Part shown: positions 48,701-57,699 of the stretch, piece after piece
How the letters are laid out: every line of letters starts with the position of its first letter
How positions within the stretch are numbered: the first letter of the stretch is position 1
Notes under the pieces: generated by a model
Told to the model about the DNA's origin: nothing
The model's input: the letters and a program-made list of their open reading frames with translations, nothing else
Databases searched by the model: none
Position numbers and translations under genes: made by a program
NCBI GenBank assembly: GCA_958295955.1
Contig: OY282420.1
Coordinates: 400,236 to 464,235, forward strand
Reading direction: 5' to 3'
Length of the DNA stretch: 64,000 nt
Source of the DNA: an uncultured Bryobacterales bacterium
Lineage (GTDB): Bacteria > Acidobacteriota > Terriglobia > Bryobacterales > UBA6623

Positions 48701-51700
48701 GTGGCCCCCGACGAACGCCCATCCGCCGGCCGGGCGGCAGCGGAAGACCCTCGCTTGGCGCCGCTGCTCGCAGCGTTGGCAAAGAAAATCCCGAGCGAGG
48801 CGGCGGCCGGGATTCCGCCCCTGCTGGCGGACGTTGCAGACCGCGCCGCGGCGCTGCAGCGGCTCGACCGCTTCTTTGCGGCGATTCCCTGGACGCTGCA
48901 TGCCGACGACTACTCCCGCGATGCCCTGCGCGCCGCGCTCGCCATATTCGGCAACAGCGCATTCCTGTCAGAATTCCTGCTGCGCTATCCGGGGCTGCTG
49001 CGCTGGGCGCTCGATCCTTGGAATCTCCACCGCCCGATCCCCAGCGGGGAACTGCGCGCCGATATCGGCTCCATTCGCGTCGATGCCGACGAGGCCGAGG
49101 CCGCGCAACTGCTCGCGCGCTTCAAGCACAAGCACATGCTGCGCATCGGCTTGCGGGACTTCCTGGGCATCGCTTCATTGGCCGAGACGACCCTGGAGCT
49201 GTCGAACCTTGCCGACGCCGTGCTGCAAGCCGCGCACGACCACGTGCGCTATCAACTCATCTACCGTTTCGGACGCCCCTTGTGCGCAGCCGATACCGGC
49301 CCGATCAGTTGCTACTTCGTCGTGCTCGCGCTGGGCAAGCTGGGCGGCGCGGAGTTGAACTACAGCTCCGACATCGATCTGATGTACCTGCACACCGGCG
49401 ACGGCCATACCTGCGGGCCGGTCGTCACGACGAATCACGACTTCAACAGGCAGACCGCCGTCAAGCTGACGAAGTTGTTGTCGATGATGACGCCGGAGGG
49501 CTTCAACTTTCGAGTCGATCTGCGCCTGCGGCCGGAAGGCGGCGCGGGCGAGCTCGTCGTGCCGATGGATTACGCCGCGGATTATTACTTCAACCGGGCG
49601 CGCGACTGGGAACTGCAGATGCTCATCAAGTCTCGGCCGGTCGCCGGCGACCGCCGCCTCGGACGGCATTTTCTCAATATGGTGACTCCCCGGATTTATC
49701 GCACCACCACCGATTTCTCGCAAATCGAAAAACTGGCGGAGTCCAGAGACCGCATCCGCAAACAACGCGCGCGGAACGGCGGCGCCGGGATTAACGTCAA
49801 GCTGGACCCGGGCGGCATCCGCGACATCGAATTTCTGGTGCAGTGCCTGCAGCGGCTGCACGGCGGCCGCGATCCGTCGCTGCGCAGCGGCGGCACGCTC
49901 TTCGCCCTGCAGCGGCTCAGGCAAAAGGAGTATATCGCCGCAGCGGACTACGACCGCCTTGCTTCCGCCTACCGCTACCTGCGCAAGGTCGAGCATCGGC
50001 TCCAGCTTCAGGGCAACAAGCAAACGCACACGCTGCCGGCGCAAGCCGATGAACTGCGCCGGCTCGCGTTTCAGATCCACGGCGCCGGCGAAGAGCAGCG
50101 GCCGGCGGACACCGTAAGAAAACATTTTCAAGTCGTTACCGCGATTTACGACCGTGTGATCCAAAGTCAGCAGCCGCGCCCGACGGCGGCTCCGCCGGCG
50201 GCCAAACCGGAGCCTTCGGGGCCGCGGGCGGTCGATACGGGCGAGGACGAATCCGCAAATACGCGGAGCGGCGCCCCGCAAGACCGCCGGCGCGAGCATT
50301 TGGCGCGCTTTCAACAACTGTCGCCGGACCTCGGCCGCGCGCTTGCCGCGCTCGACCTCCGCCGCGGCGGCCGCGAGTTCGAACGCCTCCTCGACAGCGT
50401 GGCCGCGCAACCCGCCGCGCTCGACTGTCTGCGGCAGCGCCCGGCCCTGCTCGATTGCATCGCCGACCTGGTAGAGCACAGCCCCTACCTCGCCGGTTAC
50501 ATGGCGCGGTTCCCCGAAGACCTGGCGGAAATCGCAGCTATCGCCGAGCAGCCCTGCAGCAAATCGGAGAACGCGGTAGGCGAATACGCGCCGCGCACGG
50601 TCCACCCTTACATCGAGTGGCTCCTGAGCTCCGCGGCGAGCGCGGACGAAGCCACGGACGGCATGCGTCGTTTTTACCGCCGCCAGATGTTTCGCATACA
50701 GGCGCGCAGCGTGTTTTGGAGCGAGCCCATCTTCACGACGCTGCTGCGGTCGAGCGATCTGGCGGCGTGGATGATCCAGGCGGCCTACACGCTCGCCGCA
50801 CGGGAATTCCCCACCGGCGGGGCCGACGGCCGCGGTATGCGCATCATCGCTCTCGGCAGACTCGGCATGCGGGAATTCGACCTCGACTCGGACGCCGATA
50901 TCGTCTTCGTAATTCCCGAAGACGAAGCGCCGCGCGCGGCCCGTTGGACAAAGGTCGCCAACCGCGTCATCGACATCGTGAGCAGCCCCAGCGCCGCCGG
51001 ACGGATGTTCAGCATGGACCCGCGGCTGCGCCCGCTGGGCCGCGACGGCGAGCTGGTGCAGACGGAGCAGCAGTTCTTGAGCTACTTCGCCCACAAAGCC
51101 GAAGCCTGGGAAGCCCTGACCTACATGAAGGCGAGGACGATCGCCGGCGACGCCGTCGCGGTCAAGCGCTTCCTCTCGGAACTGCAAGACGTCGCCTGGC
51201 GCCGCTTCGGCCTCAGCGACGACCTGCCTCCCCTGTTGGTCGAAATGCGCAAGAGGATCGAAAAAGACCAGGGGGACAAACGGCCCATCAAGTCCGGCCC
51301 CGGCGGATATTACGACATCGACTTCATCCTGATGTCGTTGCGTCTCAAGCGGGCGGAGATGTTCTTCGAATCGCTCAACACGCTCCAGCGCATCGAGATC
51401 ATTCACGCCACGGGGCTGCTCGACGATAGCGACCGCAATTCCCTGTTGGACGCGGCTACGTTCTTCCGCGCCCTGGATCATGCCATTCGCGTGGCCACGG
51501 GATCGTCGTCGAGCGCGCTTCCGGCCGACCGGCGAATACTGGATATGCTCGGCGAGCTCGTCGAACGCTGGAGTCCCATCCGCCCGCAAGGACAATCGCC
51601 GGCCTCTCTGCTGGACGAGGTGCGGACATCGACCAGGGCGACGTTCAACCGGATATTCGCCGCGAGACGGCCTCCCTCCTCTTCCGATGAAAGCGCATGC

Positions 51701-51724
51701 GGCCCCGCGGCGGCAGCGCCGTAG
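48701..51724 (+). CDS. glnE: bifunctional glutamine-synthetase adenylyltransferase/adenylyl-removing enzyme
   Basis: 1007 residues from GTG at 48701 (in-frame ATG at 48611 also possible). Two nucleotidyltransferase halves: the first has 'VLALGKLGGAELNYSSDIDL' at residues about 206-230 and the second 'IALGRLGMREFDLDSDADIV' at about 714-735, each with the catalytic Asp pair (DID / DAD). The surrounding GlnE blocks 'TPEGFNFRVDLRLRPEGGAG', 'LDPGGIRDIEFLVQCLQRLH', 'FSMDPRLRPLGRDGELVQTE' and 'GPGGYYDIDFILMSL' are clear. A low-complexity linker around residue 500 joins the halves. Controls glutamine synthetase by reversible adenylylation. Confidence 0.93.
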   Translation: MAPDERPSAGRAAAEDPRLAPLLAALAKKIPSEAAAGIPPLLADVADRAAALQRLDRFFAAIPWTLHADDYSRDALRAALAIFGNSAFLSEFLLRYPGLLRWALDPWNLHRPIPSGELRADIGSIRVDADEAEAAQLLARFKHKHMLRIGLRDFLGIASLAETTLELSNLADAVLQAAHDHVRYQLIYRFGRPLCAADTGPISCYFVVLALGKLGGAELNYSSDIDLMYLHTGDGHTCGPVVTTNHDFNRQTAVKLTKLLSMMTPEGFNFRVDLRLRPEGGAGELVVPMDYAADYYFNRARDWELQMLIKSRPVAGDRRLGRHFLNMVTPRIYRTTTDFSQIEKLAESRDRIRKQRARNGGAGINVKLDPGGIRDIEFLVQCLQRLHGGRDPSLRSGGTLFALQRLRQKEYIAAADYDRLASAYRYLRKVEHRLQLQGNKQTHTLPAQADELRRLAFQIHGAGEEQRPADTVRKHFQVVTAIYDRVIQSQQPRPTAAPPAAKPEPSGPRAVDTGEDESANTRSGAPQDRRREHLARFQQLSPDLGRALAALDLRRGGREFERLLDSVAAQPAALDCLRQRPALLDCIADLVEHSPYLAGYMARFPEDLAEIAAIAEQPCSKSENAVGEYAPRTVHPYIEWLLSSAASADEATDGMRRFYRRQMFRIQARSVFWSEPIFTTLLRSSDLAAWMIQAAYTLAAREFPTGGADGRGMRIIALGRLGMREFDLDSDADIVFVIPEDEAPRAARWTKVANRVIDIVSSPSAAGRMFSMDPRLRPLGRDGELVQTEQQFLSYFAHKAEAWEALTYMKARTIAGDAVAVKRFLSELQDVAWRRFGLSDDLPPLLVEMRKRIEKDQGDKRPIKSGPGGYYDIDFILMSLRLKRAEMFFESLNTLQRIEIIHATGLLDDSDRNSLLDAATFFRALDHAIRVATGSSSSALPADRRILDMLGELVERWSPIRPQGQSPASLLDEVRTSTRATFNRIFAARRPPSSSDESACGPAAAAP

Positions 51725-51753
51725 GCGGCGCCGCGGGCTGCTAGTCTGAAAGC

Positions 51754-54309
51754 TTGGCTGCCCGCAACTCATGGCGTCCGGCCGCGAAGATCGCTTGGCG
51801 CGAGGCGCGGGCATCCACGGGCAAGTTCGTTTTCGTCGTGCTCGCGGTGGCGCTCGGCGTAGGCGTGCTCAGCGGGGTTCGCGGCTTTTGCGCGGCGTTT
51901 CGACAGATGCTGCTGCGCGACGCCCGCATCCTGATGGCCGCGGACATCAGCGCGCGCATCTTCCACGAGCCCGGCCCCGACGAGCGGCAGGCGCTCGACG
52001 ATCTGGTTTCGCGCGGAGCGGCGCTTACCCGCGTCATCGAAACGCCGTCGATGATGAGCAGTCCGGCCGCGCCGCGCCCGTTGCTGGTCTCGGTCAAGGC
52101 CGTTGACCCGTCTCGCTACCCTTTCTACGGAGAGATCGAGCTCGCTCCGCCGCAGGAATTGCGCGCGGCTCTGACCGCCGCAAGCGTCGTCGTTTCGGAC
52201 GACTTGCTGCTGCGGCTGGGCGTCGAGGTCGGCGATGCCGTGCGCCTGGGCAACGAAGAGTTCCGCATCGCGGGAGTTCTGACCGTCGAGCCCGACCGCA
52301 TGACGGGCAGCATGAACGTAGGGCCGCGAGTCATGCTTTCAGCAGAGGCGCTCGACCGCACGGGCCTGATGCAACCGGGCAGCCGCGCTTCGCAGCGGTT
52401 CCTGTTCAAGCTGCCGGCCGAGGGCCTCTCGGTCGAGGAAACGCGGCAGGCGCTGCGCGAGGGCCTGCCCGGAGCGCGGGTCGCGGACTTTCGCGAGACG
52501 CATCCGACCATCCGCCGCGGCCTTGACCGCGCCGTCAACTTCCTCAGCCTGGTCAGCCTGATCGCCATGATCGTCGGCGGCCTCGGGGTGGCGACGGCAA
52601 TGCACGCGCACATCCAGCAAAGGCTCGACACGATCGCCATCATGAAGTGCGTCGGCGCGCAGTCCCGGCAGATCGTGCGTATTTTTGCGCTGCAAGCCTT
52701 GGCGCTGGGAACGTTCGGCAGTCTGCTCGGCGTCGCTCTGGGGTTGATCGTGCAGGGCGTCGCCCCGGTATTCGTCGCGCAGTATTTTCCAGGCGCGCCC
52801 GCGCTCGAATGGCAGCCCTGGCCGGCAATCCAGGCCGGTTCCATCGGCATGCTGACTACGCTCCTGTTCTCGCTGCCGACGCTGCTCGGCGTACGCAACG
52901 TCCAGCCGGCGCTGATCTTTCGCAGGGACATGCAAGAGCCGGCCCGTTCCTGGAAAAGCCGGCGGCGGCAATGGCGGGCGTCCCTGACGGTCGGGGCCGG
53001 AATCACCGCGGCGATGGCCGCGGTCGCCGCGTGGCTCGGCGATTCGTGGGAACTCGGCGGCTGGTTCGCGGCGGGGCTCGCCGGCAGCCTCGCGGTCATG
53101 AGCCTGACGGCATGGGCGCTTCTGCGGGCGTTGAAATCGCTGCCCAGGCTCTCGCTGATGCGCTTGCCCGTCCCGCTGCGGCACGGGATCGCCAATCTCT
53201 ACCGTCCGGGATCCCACGCCGGAGCCGTTCTCGTGGCCTTGGGCATCGGCGTAACCTTTACGCTTTCGGTCTATCTGCTGCAGACCACCGTCTTGTCGCA
53301 ACTCATCCGCAGCGCCCCGCCGGACATGCCCAATGTTTTCCTGATCAATATCACCGAGGAGGAACGCGGCCCGTTGGAGGAGTTGCTGCGCAGCCACCCG
53401 GGCATCGAAGGCGGAGCGGAGTTGCTGCCGTCCGTGGCGGCGCGGCTGCTGGCCATTGACGGCGTGAGCCTGGAAGAGCTTCCCTTACAGGGATGGAACC
53501 GGCGCTTCCGAGCCGCCAGGGCAATCACCTGGGCCGAGCGGCAGCCCGAAGAAATCGAAATCGTCTCGGGTCGGTGGTGGAGCGGCGATCCCGCCGAAAA
53601 TGCCGTTTCCGTCCGGGAAGGCGCGGCCGAGGTGCTGGCCATCCGCCCCGGCTCGACCTTGCAGTGGCGGGTCGGCGGGAAGGAAGTCTCGGCGCGGGTC
53701 GCCGCGACGCACCGCGTGGAAGGCATCCGCCCCGGGTCGAGCAACGACTTCGTATTGAACCGTCGGGCGCTCGAAGGCTTGCCCACGATTTATTTCGGCG
53801 GAGTCCGCGTAGCTCCCGATCAAGCGGTGGAGTTGCAGCGCAAGGCATTCGAGCTTTTCCCGTCCGTCAGCGTGATCAACGCGGCCGACGTGCTGGCCAT
53901 CGTGCGCGAAGTCGTTGACCAGATCGCCGTGGTCATCCGCTTCGTCTCCGCGTTCTCCATCCTGGCGGGAGTGATCATTCTGATGTCGAGCGTCGCCGCG
54001 ACCCGCTTCCGGCGGATCCGCGAAGTCGTCGTGCTCAAGACGCTGGGCGCGACACGATCCATAGTCGCGCGGATTTTCTCGGTCGAGTTCCTGATTCTCG
54101 GAGCGGTCGCGGGACTGATGGGCAGTTTTCTGGCAACGGGCTTCTCGTTCCTGCTGCTGGAGCAGGTGCTGGAAGCGGAGGCAACCATCGACTGGCTGCC
54201 CAACGTCGTTACCGTGGCGGCCGCGGCGGCGATCGCCAACGCCGCGGGTTGGGGCGCCGGTTTTCGCATCCTGGGCCAAAAACCCTGGGAAGTCCTGCGC
54301 GGCGAGTAG
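51754..54309 (+). CDS. ABC-type permease of the FtsX/MacB fold
   Basis: 851 residues, TTG start, 29 bp after glnE. It has the architecture of large FtsX-like permeases: an N-terminal helix ('KFVFVVLAVALGVGVLSGVR'), an external MacB periplasmic-core domain, three helices ('FLSLVSLIAMIVGGLGVATA', 'ALALGTFGSLLGVALGLIV'), a central helix pair ('ITAAMAAVAAWL', 'FAAGLAGSLAVMSLTAWALL'), a second extracellular domain, and a C-terminal FtsX block ('SILAGVIILMSSVAATRFRR', 'VVLKTLGATRSIVARIFSVE'). Members transport lipoproteins, peptides or lipids together with an ATPase. No ATP-binding subunit gene lies next to it, so the partner is elsewhere. Confidence 0.85.
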   Translation: MAARNSWRPAAKIAWREARASTGKFVFVVLAVALGVGVLSGVRGFCAAFRQMLLRDARILMAADISARIFHEPGPDERQALDDLVSRGAALTRVIETPSMMSSPAAPRPLLVSVKAVDPSRYPFYGEIELAPPQELRAALTAASVVVSDDLLLRLGVEVGDAVRLGNEEFRIAGVLTVEPDRMTGSMNVGPRVMLSAEALDRTGLMQPGSRASQRFLFKLPAEGLSVEETRQALREGLPGARVADFRETHPTIRRGLDRAVNFLSLVSLIAMIVGGLGVATAMHAHIQQRLDTIAIMKCVGAQSRQIVRIFALQALALGTFGSLLGVALGLIVQGVAPVFVAQYFPGAPALEWQPWPAIQAGSIGMLTTLLFSLPTLLGVRNVQPALIFRRDMQEPARSWKSRRRQWRASLTVGAGITAAMAAVAAWLGDSWELGGWFAAGLAGSLAVMSLTAWALLRALKSLPRLSLMRLPVPLRHGIANLYRPGSHAGAVLVALGIGVTFTLSVYLLQTTVLSQLIRSAPPDMPNVFLINITEEERGPLEELLRSHPGIEGGAELLPSVAARLLAIDGVSLEELPLQGWNRRFRAARAITWAERQPEEIEIVSGRWWSGDPAENAVSVREGAAEVLAIRPGSTLQWRVGGKEVSARVAATHRVEGIRPGSSNDFVLNRRALEGLPTIYFGGVRVAPDQAVELQRKAFELFPSVSVINAADVLAIVREVVDQIAVVIRFVSAFSILAGVIILMSSVAATRFRRIREVVVLKTLGATRSIVARIFSVEFLILGAVAGLMGSFLATGFSFLLLEQVLEAEATIDWLPNVVTVAAAAAIANAAGWGAGFRILGQKPWEVLRGE

Positions 54310-54378
54310 CCGGGACAAGCGGACGCGGCGGCAGCCCGGCGCGATGCTACAATAGGCTTCTTCTTTCTTTCACCGAAC

Positions 54379-54750
54379 ATGCTTCCGAACTTCTTATTTC
54401 CAGAAACCACCGTTGCGCAAAGCGGTTCCGGCGAGGCTTTCGAGATCGGCGGGGGCAACGGCTTGCTGCTGCTCACGCTGGGCATCGGCGAGGTAGTCGA
54501 GCAGGAAAGTCTCGACGTGCAGATCATGGGCTCCGCCGACGGCGAAGAATGGCCCGCGCAGCCGCTGCGCAGCTTCCCGCAGAAGTTTTACCGCGGCGTT
54601 TCTCAAATCCTGCTCGACCTGAGCGCGGCGCCCGAGGTCAAGCACCTGCGGGTGGACTACCGGACGGCGCGCTGGGGAGTCGGCTTCAAGACGCCGAAGT
54701 TCAAGTTTTACGTCTTCGCCGAGCCCTTTTCCGAAGCGAAATCGGCATAG
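54379..54750 (+). CDS. hypothetical protein, 123 aa
   Basis: ATG start, no signal peptide. Beta-rich sequence: 'FEIGGGNGLLLLTLGIGEVV', 'QESLDVQIMGSADGEEWPAQ', 'PLRSFPQKFYRGVSQILLDL', 'PKFKFYVFAEPFSE'. The pattern 'LD.S......V..LRV.Y....W' looks like a small jelly-roll or carbohydrate-binding-like beta-sandwich of unknown function seen in Acidobacteria. Convergent with the esterase gene. Confidence 0.6.
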   Translation: MLPNFLFPETTVAQSGSGEAFEIGGGNGLLLLTLGIGEVVEQESLDVQIMGSADGEEWPAQPLRSFPQKFYRGVSQILLDLSAAPEVKHLRVDYRTARWGVGFKTPKFKFYVFAEPFSEAKSA

Positions 54751-54775
54751 TCTCTGGGGCGGCGGCCGCCGCGGG

Positions 54776-56641
54776 TCAGCGCGAGTTTCTCTCCAGGAAC
54801 TGCAGCACGCGCTCGGTGCTTTCGTCCCCCGGAACGCCGAGGTAGGCGTTGAGCGGGCCGTGGCCCCTGCCCTCGGCCTCGAACCATTCCGCTTCGACGC
54901 CGGCGGCTTGCAGCCTTGCGGCAAACGGAATCGGCTGGACGGCGGCCTCGCGGCGCCCGTCCGAGATGAGCAGCAGAAACGGGGGTATGCCCTTGCCGCG
55001 GGCGACGTGGCGCCACGGCGAAACCGGCGCCCAGTGCGCGGGGTCGCTGCCGAACGCCTCGCGGTGAACCCGGCCGGCGGTTTTCATCTGCGGCGGAACG
55101 TTGTACATGATCGTATCCAGCGGGATGACGCCGGCCAGATCATGGAGTGAAGCGCCGGCCTTCTCCAGGAAGACTTCGTTGGTTCCCACCGCGGCCACGA
55201 GGTGGGCGCCGGCCGAGTGGCCCATGAGAAAGATCTTGCCGCCGTCGCCGCCGTATTTGTCGGCGTTCCGCTTGAGCCAGGCGGCGGCTGCGGCGACGTC
55301 CTGCGCCATCTCTACGAGCGTGGCATCCGGCCGAAAACGGTAGTTCATCGAGGCGAAAAGATAGCCGGCGGGGACGAAGCGGGCCGGTTTGAACAAGGCG
55401 CTGCGCTTGCCGCCCCGCACCCATCCGCCGCCGTGAGCGAAAAGGATGACCGGAGCGCCTTTGAGGTCGTCTTGCGTGTAAACGTCGAGACTGAGGCGTT
55501 CCGGGGCGACGCCGGGCTTCCGGTCGTAAGGCAGATCGGCGATGCGCGCCACGCCGCGCGCGCGGCGAAGCTCGTCGGCGCGGCGCAGCAACGAGGCGGC
55601 GTTCGACCCCGCATCGGACGGCCAATAGACGATTGCGTCCTGCCGATCGTCGCGGCGCTCGCCGTCCGCGTCGAGCCGCTGCGCATCGGACGGCCAATAG
55701 GGGAACGGCTTGAAGCCCATCTCCTTGAGCCGCTCGGCGCGGTTGGCGCGGAACTGCGTTACGGCCGGCTCGGGTGCGGCGGGCTGCTCCAGATAGCGCG
55801 CCAGGAAACGGAAGCGGTTCAGTGACCGTTCCTCCAGGGAGCCGCCGATGTGGTCGGCCCAGCGCACCAAGCGGTATTCGTGCGGAATGCGCAGACGCCA
55901 GAGCGTGCGGTGCAGGAACTCGTTGCCGTCCTGAAAGCCCAAGCCGTCTTCGTCGCCGCACTCGAAATAGATGGCCAGGTCTTTCAGCCGCGCGGGGTCG
56001 GCGGCGGCGATCGACGCCGGATTGGCGGCCTGCCAGCGCAACTCGTCGAAGGGGTCGCCGAAAAGATTGGCGCGGCTTGCGGCGCGGCGGATTTTGTTCT
56101 GAGCGGGCGTCTCGTCCCAATAAAGCCCCGGCCAGACGCCGGGTTCCATCGCGGCCACCGCGCCGAAGGTTTCGGGGTATTTGAAAGCAAGACGCAGCCC
56201 GCCGAGCCCGCCCATCGAAATGCCCGTGACCATCGTCGTCTTGCGCTCGCGGCCGGCGTGGAACCGCCGGCGCAGGTAAGGGAGAAACTCCTTCATCAGG
56301 AATGTCTCCCACTGCGCGCTGCCGTCGTAGCTGTCCAGATAGATCGTGCCCGCGGGGACCGACGGCGTGGCGACAACCATCTCGGGCAGCCCGCCTTCGC
56401 GCCAGAGCCGCTCGATCTGCGGCTGCCGGCGCGCGATTTCTTCGCGGTCGCGGCTCGAGCCGTGGAGCATCAGCAACAGGGGAAGAGGCTCGCCTTGGCC
56501 GTCGTACCCGTCGGGCAGCAGGGCGGCGTATTCGACCGGAGACGGGACCAGCGAGGTCTCGACGACATCGCGAACGATTTGAGAAGCCGGCGCGCTCGAG
56601 GCGGCGAGGAGCGCGCAAGCGGAAAGCGGCGGGAGGCGCAT
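54776..56641 (-). CDS. secreted bimodular esterase (two alpha/beta-hydrolase domains)
   Basis: 621 residues from ATG at 56641, signal peptide 'LPPLSACALLAASSAPA'. N-terminal module (residues about 25-300) is a feruloyl-esterase/esterase-D-like hydrolase: 'LLLMLHGSSRDREE', nucleophile elbow 'VTGISMGGLGGLRLA', 'DEDGLGFQDG'. The C-terminal module (about 380-620) is a BD-FAE/carboxylesterase-like hydrolase with oxyanion motif 'ILFAHGGGWVRGGKRSALFK', nucleophile 'FLMGHSAGAHLVAAV' and catalytic His 'AEGRGHGPLNAYLG'. A linker contains the repeated 'YWPSDA' peptide. Two esterase modules in one chain suggest polymer or plant-ester breakdown. Confidence 0.85.
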   Translation of the reverse strand: MRLPPLSACALLAASSAPASQIVRDVVETSLVPSPVEYAALLPDGYDGQGEPLPLLLMLHGSSRDREEIARRQPQIERLWREGGLPEMVVATPSVPAGTIYLDSYDGSAQWETFLMKEFLPYLRRRFHAGRERKTTMVTGISMGGLGGLRLAFKYPETFGAVAAMEPGVWPGLYWDETPAQNKIRRAASRANLFGDPFDELRWQAANPASIAAADPARLKDLAIYFECGDEDGLGFQDGNEFLHRTLWRLRIPHEYRLVRWADHIGGSLEERSLNRFRFLARYLEQPAAPEPAVTQFRANRAERLKEMGFKPFPYWPSDAQRLDADGERRDDRQDAIVYWPSDAGSNAASLLRRADELRRARGVARIADLPYDRKPGVAPERLSLDVYTQDDLKGAPVILFAHGGGWVRGGKRSALFKPARFVPAGYLFASMNYRFRPDATLVEMAQDVAAAAAWLKRNADKYGGDGGKIFLMGHSAGAHLVAAVGTNEVFLEKAGASLHDLAGVIPLDTIMYNVPPQMKTAGRVHREAFGSDPAHWAPVSPWRHVARGKGIPPFLLLISDGRREAAVQPIPFAARLQAAGVEAEWFEAEGRGHGPLNAYLGVPGDESTERVLQFLERNSR

Positions 56642-56683
56642 AGCGCACTCATCATACGGCATGAGCGCCGCGCCGCCGAAGAC

Positions 56684-57628
56684 TCAAACGTCGCAGAGCT
56701 TGACGGCGGCGGCCAGACCTTCTTCGGGAGTTCGGGTCGGAATGAACTCGTGCCCGACATAGCCTTCGTAGCCGATCTCGACCAGCGCTTCCATCACCGC
56801 GGGGTAGTTGATTTCCGAGCGCAAATGGAGCTCGCCCCGCCCCGGATTGCCGGCGGTATGAATGTGGCCGATCAGGTCTTTCATCTCGTGGATGCGGCGA
56901 ATGACGTCGCCGTTCATGATCTGTACGTGATAGACGTCGAAGAGCAGCTTCACGCGGGGCGAGTTCACCTCGCGGATCATGTCGGCGCAGTAGTCGATGT
57001 CGTCTCCTTGAAAGCCGGGATGGCCTTTCATGGGGTGCGTGCCGTCGCGGGTGTTGAGCATCTCCAGATTGACCGTGACGCCTTTCTCCTCGGCATAAGA
57101 GGCGAGCTCGCGCAGGCCGGCGACGGTGTTCCGGGCGCCCTCTTCGCGGGAAATTTCGCCGCTCGACGGATCTTCGGCGTCGTTCCATTTGAAGCCGGTG
57201 AAGGCGATCGTGCTCGGAATTCCCTCGGCGGCGCAGGCGTCGATCGTCTTTTTGGTCGTGTCGATGACCGTTTGTCGATAACGCGGGTTGTTCAGTCCCT
57301 TCATGAAAGGCGGGTCGGGCATGCCGTTGTTGGCGATGGCGCAGGCGAGTCCGTGTTGTTTCGCGGTCGGCCACTGCTCGGGGTCGAGCAACTCGACGCT
57401 CTTCATGCCTAGCGCGGCAGCCTCGCGGCAAAGCTTATCGAGACTCCAATTCCACTCCGAGACGTTGAAGCACCAAAAACATACGGAGTGCTGGATGCGC
57501 CCGTTGACGGCTTTGGTCCACGTCTCCTGCCCGCCGGGCGCCGTGTTCGACGCGCACGCTCCGAGAGTTGCGGCCGCGGCGGCCGCGGACGATTGCAGCA
57601 GAGTCCTGCGTGTCGGTCGGTTATTCAT
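56684..57628 (-). CDS. hydroxypyruvate-isomerase-like TIM-barrel protein
   Basis: 314 residues from ATG at 57628. Leader 'RPTRRTLLQSSAAAAAATLG' plus a Cys suggests Tat export and a lipoprotein. The AP-endonuclease-2-like sugar isomerase/epimerase barrel shows metal-site residues in 'VTVNLEMLNTRDG', 'LLFDVYHVQIMNGDVIRRIH', 'IGHIHTAGNPGRGELH' and 'EGYVGHEFIPTRTPEEGL'; these match hydroxypyruvate isomerases. Acts on a small hydroxy-acid or ketose. Divergent from the sugar-acid dehydratase gene 71 bp away, so possibly the same pathway. Confidence 0.85.
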   Translation of the reverse strand: MNNRPTRRTLLQSSAAAAAATLGACASNTAPGGQETWTKAVNGRIQHSVCFWCFNVSEWNWSLDKLCREAAALGMKSVELLDPEQWPTAKQHGLACAIANNGMPDPPFMKGLNNPRYRQTVIDTTKKTIDACAAEGIPSTIAFTGFKWNDAEDPSSGEISREEGARNTVAGLRELASYAEEKGVTVNLEMLNTRDGTHPMKGHPGFQGDDIDYCADMIREVNSPRVKLLFDVYHVQIMNGDVIRRIHEMKDLIGHIHTAGNPGRGELHLRSEINYPAVMEALVEIGYEGYVGHEFIPTRTPEEGLAAAVKLCDV

Positions 57629-57699
57629 GGCGTTCGATCCTCCGCCCACGATGGTAACGGATTGGCGCGGAAGGCGGGCCGTGCGGCAAACTGGTTGGG

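Noticed and set aside
49175-51814. 879-codon minus-strand frame antisense to glnE
   Set aside because: Typical GC shadow; Arg/Ala/Gly-rich and without motifs, whereas GlnE matches throughout.
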